From Actinomycetes bacterium (GTDB taxonomy: Bacteria; Actinomycetota; Actinomycetes; Actinomycetales; Microbacteriaceae): a stretch of DNA of 16,772 bases. The notes under the pieces were generated by a model. The model was given only the letters and a program-made list of their open reading frames with translations, was not told the origin of the DNA and made no database searches. The stretch is from assembly GCA_023390155.1 (NCBI GenBank), contig JAEWDJ010000279.1:1-16772 (forward strand). The letters run 5' to 3'. Below are positions 14,158 to 16,772 of this stretch, one piece after another. Numbering within the stretch: position 1 is the stretch's first letter; every line of letters starts with the position of its first letter. The translations under genes and the position numbers were made by a program.

Positions 14158-14462
14158 CGCGAATGAGCTCGGCGGAAGCAGTCGCCGAGGCGATCGAGCA
14201 GATCATCGCGATGCCGTCGCCGAGCGATTGGCTGGCCAGTGGTGAGCAGAAGATCGTGGACCGCGCTGGTTCGCTCGTCGCCGACGACGTTCTCCCCCGT
14301 GACCGCGCTGCGATCCTGCAGCTGGCTCGTCTGGAGGAACCCCTGCTCATGCTGCTTCGTGCGGCGCAGATCGAGCACACCGACGTCATGACCGAGGTCG
14401 AGCGGCCCTACTGGGAAGCCGCGGTCGGCATCGCGCGCGCCCTGATCGGAGCATCGTCGTGA
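14154..14462 (+). CDS. Unrecognised 102-aa protein
   Basis: Soluble, probably all-helical protein of 102 aa, not recognised. Main segments are SSAEAVAEAIEQIIAMPSPSDWLASGEQKI, LVADDVLPRDRAAILQLARLEEPLLMLLRAAQI and PYWEAAVGIARALIG. There is no membrane span or metal site. The ATG at 14154 overlaps the preceding stop (ATGA); a second ATG three codons on (14163) could also serve. Its stop overlaps the next gene, which starts with GTG (GTGA). Function cannot be inferred beyond membership in the element's early gene train. Confidence 0.7.
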   Translation: MTRMSSAEAVAEAIEQIIAMPSPSDWLASGEQKIVDRAGSLVADDVLPRDRAAILQLARLEEPLLMLLRAAQIEHTDVMTEVERPYWEAAVGIARALIGASS

Positions 14463-14572
14463 ACCCGATCGAGTTCGTGCTGATCGTCGTACTCCTGCTG
14501 CTGGCGCTCTGCCTGCTCGCGGGCGTCGGGCTCGTGTACGCGCGGTACGTGCAGCGGAGGCGGTCGCGGTGA
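14459..14572 (+). CDS. Tiny single-span membrane protein (37 aa)
   Basis: 37-aa protein: a short N-terminus MNPIEF, one hydrophobic helix (about residues 6-28, VLIVVLLLLALCLLAGVGLVYA), and a strongly basic tail QRRRSR, which predicts an N-out/C-in membrane protein. The GTG start overlaps the upstream stop (GTGA), and its own stop overlaps the next GTG in the same way. Such proteins can be superinfection-exclusion or membrane-stress factors, but nothing here shows which. Confidence 0.6.
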   Translation: MNPIEFVLIVVLLLLALCLLAGVGLVYARYVQRRRSR

Positions 14573-14721
14573 GCGGGGAGCCGATCGTGCTGCGCGGTGG
14601 CGTGGTGATCTCGGCCGCGGAGGTGGCCGAGCACGAGGCCCTTGCCCCCGTGCTGAACGCGGCCGTCGTCGAGGCTCTCGCACGTGGTGGCCGGGACGTC
14701 GCGGTCGGGGGTGCGCGATGA
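14569..14721 (+). CDS. Small unrecognised protein (50 aa)
   Basis: 50-aa soluble protein beginning MSGEPIVLRGGVVISAAEVA and ending RDVAVGGAR. It has a beta-like start and one predicted helix (EHEALAPVLNAAVVEALARGG). Both ends overlap the neighbours (GTGA in front, ATGA behind), which supports real translation. No family was recognised. Confidence 0.55.
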   Translation: MSGEPIVLRGGVVISAAEVAEHEALAPVLNAAVVEALARGGRDVAVGGAR

Positions 14722-14912
14722 GGTGGGCGATCCTGCTGATGGGTCTCGCCGGCGTCTGCGCGGTCGTGATCGTGGTCCGCGGCGTGCTCGTCTACGACGG
14801 GTTGTCGCTGCTGGCGGTGGCGTTCGTGGCGGCGTCTTTCCTGGCAGCGTTCCTGTCGCACCTGGCTGACCAGCGGGCGACTCACCCGGTCGACCGGAGG
14901 TACCCGCGGTGA
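14718..14912 (+). CDS. Small two-span membrane protein (64 aa)
   Basis: 64-aa membrane protein with two hydrophobic helices, about residues 3-23 (WAILLMGLAGVCAVVIVVRG) and 28-48 (GLSLLAVAFVAASFLAAFLS), joined by a very short turn. A polar, basic tail HLADQRATHPVDRRYPR follows, so both ends should face the cytoplasm. A holin-like topology cannot be excluded, but holins lie in late lysis modules, not beside excisionase-type genes. Start and stop overlap the flanking genes (ATGA, GTGA). Confidence 0.65.
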   Translation: MRWAILLMGLAGVCAVVIVVRGVLVYDGLSLLAVAFVAASFLAAFLSHLADQRATHPVDRRYPR

Positions 14913-15454
14913 GCGTCGTCGGGGTAGACCCGTCGATCGCGTCGACCGGCGTCTTCAAGATCGGGCTGGAGCTCCGGTGGGAGCGAGTCCAGTCGACGCC
15001 GGACGAGACGAGTCTGCACACCCGGATCGAGCGGCTGCGCGGCATGGCGGTTCGAATCCACGACGCGGTGAGCATCGGGGAGCCGGTGGAGCTGATCGTG
15101 CTGGAGGGCCCGGCGTACGGGTCGAACAACGCGAAGACGCACGAGCTGGCGGGGTTCTGGTGGCTGGTCGTGCACGTGCTCGACAAGGTCGCCCCGATCG
15201 CGGTGGCGCAGCCGGGGACGGTGAAGAAGTTCGCGACCGGGGACGGGCGGGCGGACAAGGACGAGATGCTCGCGGCCGCGATCGAGGCATTCCCGACGGT
15301 CGGGGTGCGGAACAACGACGTGGCGGATGCGGCGGCGTTGGCGGGCCTGGGTGCGGTGCATCTGGGGATCGAGTTTGGCGGCGGGTTCGCGCCGTCTGGG
15401 AGGGCGAGCGTGCAGGCCGTGCGCTGGCCGTCACTCGAAGGGAGGGACAGCTGA
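14909..15454 (+). CDS. RuvC-like Holliday junction resolvase
   Basis: 181-aa RNase H-fold nuclease of the RuvC-like group common in actinophage early regions; it would resolve branched DNA during element replication or recombination. The acidic active-site set is visible: Asp7 in VGVDPSIASTG, Glu66 in LIVLEGPAYG, and the Asp137/Asp140 pair in NNDVADAAALAGL. KKFATGDGRADKDEM (106-120), between them, matches the RuvC Lys/Gly-rich segment. It is close to the RuvC length, with a C-terminal tail after about residue 150 that looks flexible. The GTG start overlaps the previous stop (GTGA). It is followed directly by an HNH endonuclease gene. Confidence 0.85.
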   Translation: MSVVGVDPSIASTGVFKIGLELRWERVQSTPDETSLHTRIERLRGMAVRIHDAVSIGEPVELIVLEGPAYGSNNAKTHELAGFWWLVVHVLDKVAPIAVAQPGTVKKFATGDGRADKDEMLAAAIEAFPTVGVRNNDVADAAALAGLGAVHLGIEFGGGFAPSGRASVQAVRWPSLEGRDS

Positions 15455-15951
15455 TGGAGTGGCGCGACGTTCCTGGATACGAGGGCTTCTACCAGGTCTC
15501 GGGTACCGGCGACGTGGCGAGGGTGCTGGTCGGTGGAGGACGGCGCGAGATCGCACAGCAGCTGAGCCCGAAGGGCTACCTGCAGGTGCACCTCTCGGCA
15601 GCCGGAGAGAAGCGGCACCGGAACGTCCACCAGGTCGTGGCGATGGCGTTCTTGCCGACGGCAGACGGTCAGTTGGTCCGGCATCTGAACGACGACAAGA
15701 CCGACAACCGCGCCGTGAATCTCGCTTGGGGCAGCTACAGCGACAACGCCTTCGACGCTGTCGCGAACGGGACGCACGCCAACGCGGCGAAGACGGAGTG
15801 CCTGCGAGGTCACGCATTCGACCTGGAGAACACAGGCGTCCAGATCAACAAGACCACCGGCCGGAGCGGTCGGTACTGCAAGACGTGCGCACGCGCGGCG
15901 GCGAAGCGCCGCTACATGGCAGCACGCGAGATCGAGAGGAAGCAGCAGTGA
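15454..15951 (+). CDS. NUMOD4/HNH endonuclease
   Basis: 165-aa endonuclease of the HNH homing type. An N-terminal NUMOD4-like motif (WRDVPGYEGFYQVSGTGDVAR, about 3-23) precedes the HNH core: His59 in VHQVVAMAF, then RHLNDDKTDNRAVNLAWGSYSDN (76-98), with His77 and Asn residues as in HNH_3 enzymes. A C-terminal zinc knuckle is suggested by ECLRGH (115-120) and CKTC (142-145). Free-standing HNH genes of this type are frequent in phages as selfish elements or as packaging and recombination helpers. GGAGGG lies 7-8 nt before the ATG, and the stop of the RuvC-like gene overlaps that ATG by one base (TGATG). It is inserted within the train without breaking it. Confidence 0.88.
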   Translation: MEWRDVPGYEGFYQVSGTGDVARVLVGGGRREIAQQLSPKGYLQVHLSAAGEKRHRNVHQVVAMAFLPTADGQLVRHLNDDKTDNRAVNLAWGSYSDNAFDAVANGTHANAAKTECLRGHAFDLENTGVQINKTTGRSGRYCKTCARAAAKRRYMAAREIERKQQ

Positions 15952-16175
15952 GCAACGCAGCGAGGAAGGCGCGGAAGCGCGCACGGATCCAGTTCGAGAA
16001 GCCGGCGAAGGTCGGCACTCCGATCGACGAGCGCGCGATCCCGCAGGTGACACGGATGGACGCGGTGTTCGGGTACGGGGTGCACCCGTCGAATCGGGCG
16101 AAGAAGAAGGTCGCGGACCGCAAGAAGCTGCTGGCGACGGTCGCCGGCGTCGAGAACGAGGAGGGGACCCGATGA
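15948..16175 (+). CDS. Small basic protein (75 aa), unrecognised
   Basis: 75-aa protein with a very basic N-terminus (SNAARKARKRARIQFEKPAKVG) and a second Lys/Arg cluster (NRAKKKVADRKKLL). Between them is IDERAIPQVTRMDAVFGYGVHPS. The charge pattern suggests nucleic-acid binding, but no known fold is evident. It is joined to both neighbours by 4-nt overlaps (GTGA in front, ATGA behind). Confidence 0.65.
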   Translation: MSNAARKARKRARIQFEKPAKVGTPIDERAIPQVTRMDAVFGYGVHPSNRAKKKVADRKKLLATVAGVENEEGTR

Positions 16176-16772
16176 GCAACACGATCCTGGACGGCCTGAA
16201 GCTGAGTGCCGGCTCGCACGCCAACTTCAACCGTGGCGCCTGCCTGCTGGAGGCGGCATCGTATCTGGCGGGTGAGCCGTGGTCGGATCACCCGGAGTGC
16301 GTCTCCCCGGTGCTGGGTGCGTACGGGCGGCGTCTGAACGACCTTCTGGACGACGAGGACCGGCAGAAGCTGAAGCCGTTCATCCCGCGCCTGCTGAACA
16401 CCGCGGGCGACGGCCAGGACGAGGCACGTCGCTGGTTGGCGTCGGACTGGGCGATCCGAGTCGCGACGCCCCGCTGGTTGGATGCGGCGGGGCTCACCGA
16501 GCACGCTGAGCGGCTCCGCGCCCTCTCGCCGATCACGAGTTACGCCACCGCGGCGACAGCGCGTGATGCTGCTCGGGCGGCCCGTGACGAGGCGTGGGCG
16601 ACCCGTGTGCGCTCTCGTGAGGCGCTGGCCGAGAAGGTGAAGGCCGAGCTCGCGAAGCGCGGCTGGAAGGCGGGCTCCGCTGTCGCTGCCGCTGTCGCTG
16701 TCGCTGCCGCTGTCGCTGACGCTGTCGCTGACGCTGTCGCTGCCGCTGTCGCTGACGCTGTCGCTGACGCTG
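16172..16772 (+). CDS. Actinobacterial phage/prophage protein with Ala-rich repeat tail (3' partial)
   Basis: First 200 codons of a longer gene that runs off the window. The N-terminal part (about residues 10-75) has the pattern GSHANFNRGACLLEAASYLA, GEPWSDHPECVSPVLGAYGR, then LNDLLDDEDRQKLKPFIPRLLNT. I associate this with a common hypothetical family of Streptomyces and actinophage proteins of unknown function. A helical middle follows, and the last 31 codons are a 6-bp DNA repeat coding for Ala-Val, Ala-Ala and Ala-Asp pairs. GAGGAGGGG lies 5-6 nt upstream of the ATG, which overlaps the previous stop (ATGA). The frame stays open through the repeat. Relatives often have long Ala-rich tails, so the repeat is probably real coding sequence. 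Confidence 0.7.
   Translation, partial: MSNTILDGLKLSAGSHANFNRGACLLEAASYLAGEPWSDHPECVSPVLGAYGRRLNDLLDDEDRQKLKPFIPRLLNTAGDGQDEARRWLASDWAIRVATPRWLDAAGLTEHAERLRALSPITSYATAATARDAARAARDEAWATRVRSREALAEKVKAELAKRGWKAGSAVAAAVAVAAAVADAVADAVAAAVADAVADA
16679..16772 (+). repeat. Hexanucleotide repeat tract, GCTG(T/C/A)C
   Basis: Fifteen uninterrupted GCTGNC units plus a partial one run to the window end, with N = T, C or A. Longer-range order is visible: the last units alternate GTC and GAC in a block that repeats. The unit is a multiple of 3, so gain or loss of copies changes protein length without shifting the frame. Confidence 0.9.

Noticed and set aside
14718..14912. Holin call for the two-span membrane protein
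   Set aside because: Topology alone is not enough; there is no endolysin nearby and the gene lies in an early-type cluster.
16679..16772. CRISPR-like or phase-variation repeat
   Set aside because: Units are 6 bp with no spacers, so it is not CRISPR. Because 6 is a multiple of 3 it cannot switch the gene on and off by frameshift.

Overview
The window is high-GC DNA with actinobacterial gene content: ClpS followed by a DUF2017 protein, a GH15 enzyme divergent from a glucose-6-phosphate dehydrogenase, a baeRF-type eRF1-like protein, and several candidate leaderless promoters. Codon style and the recurrent hexamer GGATGC suggest Microbacteriaceae (Leifsonia or Microbacterium-like). That placement is inference; no marker gene fixes the genus.

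Positions 1 to about 10880 look like ordinary chromosome. In order: the 3' part of a YhgE/Pip-type membrane protein (+), an ArsB/SLC13-type permease (-), a two-helix small membrane protein (+), an unrecognised 148-aa protein (+), a stand-alone zwf-like gene (-), a GH15-clpS-DUF2017 overlapping operon (+), a baeRF protein (-), a YCII/DGPF protein (+) and an AI-2E family transporter (+). The zwf-like gene and the GH15 gene diverge with only 29 bp between start codons, and each appears to have a -10 box 6-7 nt from its start, as in leaderless transcription.

At 10881-10956 lies tRNA-Lys(CUU). Immediately beyond it is a tyrosine integrase gene facing the tRNA, the classic junction of a prophage or other integrated element, so everything from about 10957 to the end is probably mobile. 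The lysogeny side (-) is a three-gene overlapping operon: HTH repressor, ImmA/IrrE metallopeptidase, integrase. The opposite side (+) starts with a small XRE/Cro-like HTH protein and an excisionase-like HTH protein. It continues, after a hairpin, as a train of small genes joined by 1-4 nt overlaps: several unknown or tiny proteins, a RuvC-like resolvase, a NUMOD4/HNH endonuclease, a basic small protein, and a protein whose C-terminus is a 6-bp repeat tract running off the window.

The most interesting structure is the 162-bp switch region between repressor and Cro-like gene (13047-13208). It holds two copies of the same dyad, TGATGCA-N4-TGCATCA, 108 bp apart. One sits exactly between a consensus -35 (TTGACA) and a weak -10 of an apparently leaderless repressor promoter; the other lies in the promoter region of the rightward genes. 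This gives a concrete model for an immunity switch that also sets integrase level. No CRISPR array, complete insertion sequence or recognisable defence island was seen. No gene-free stretch exceeds 300 bases.
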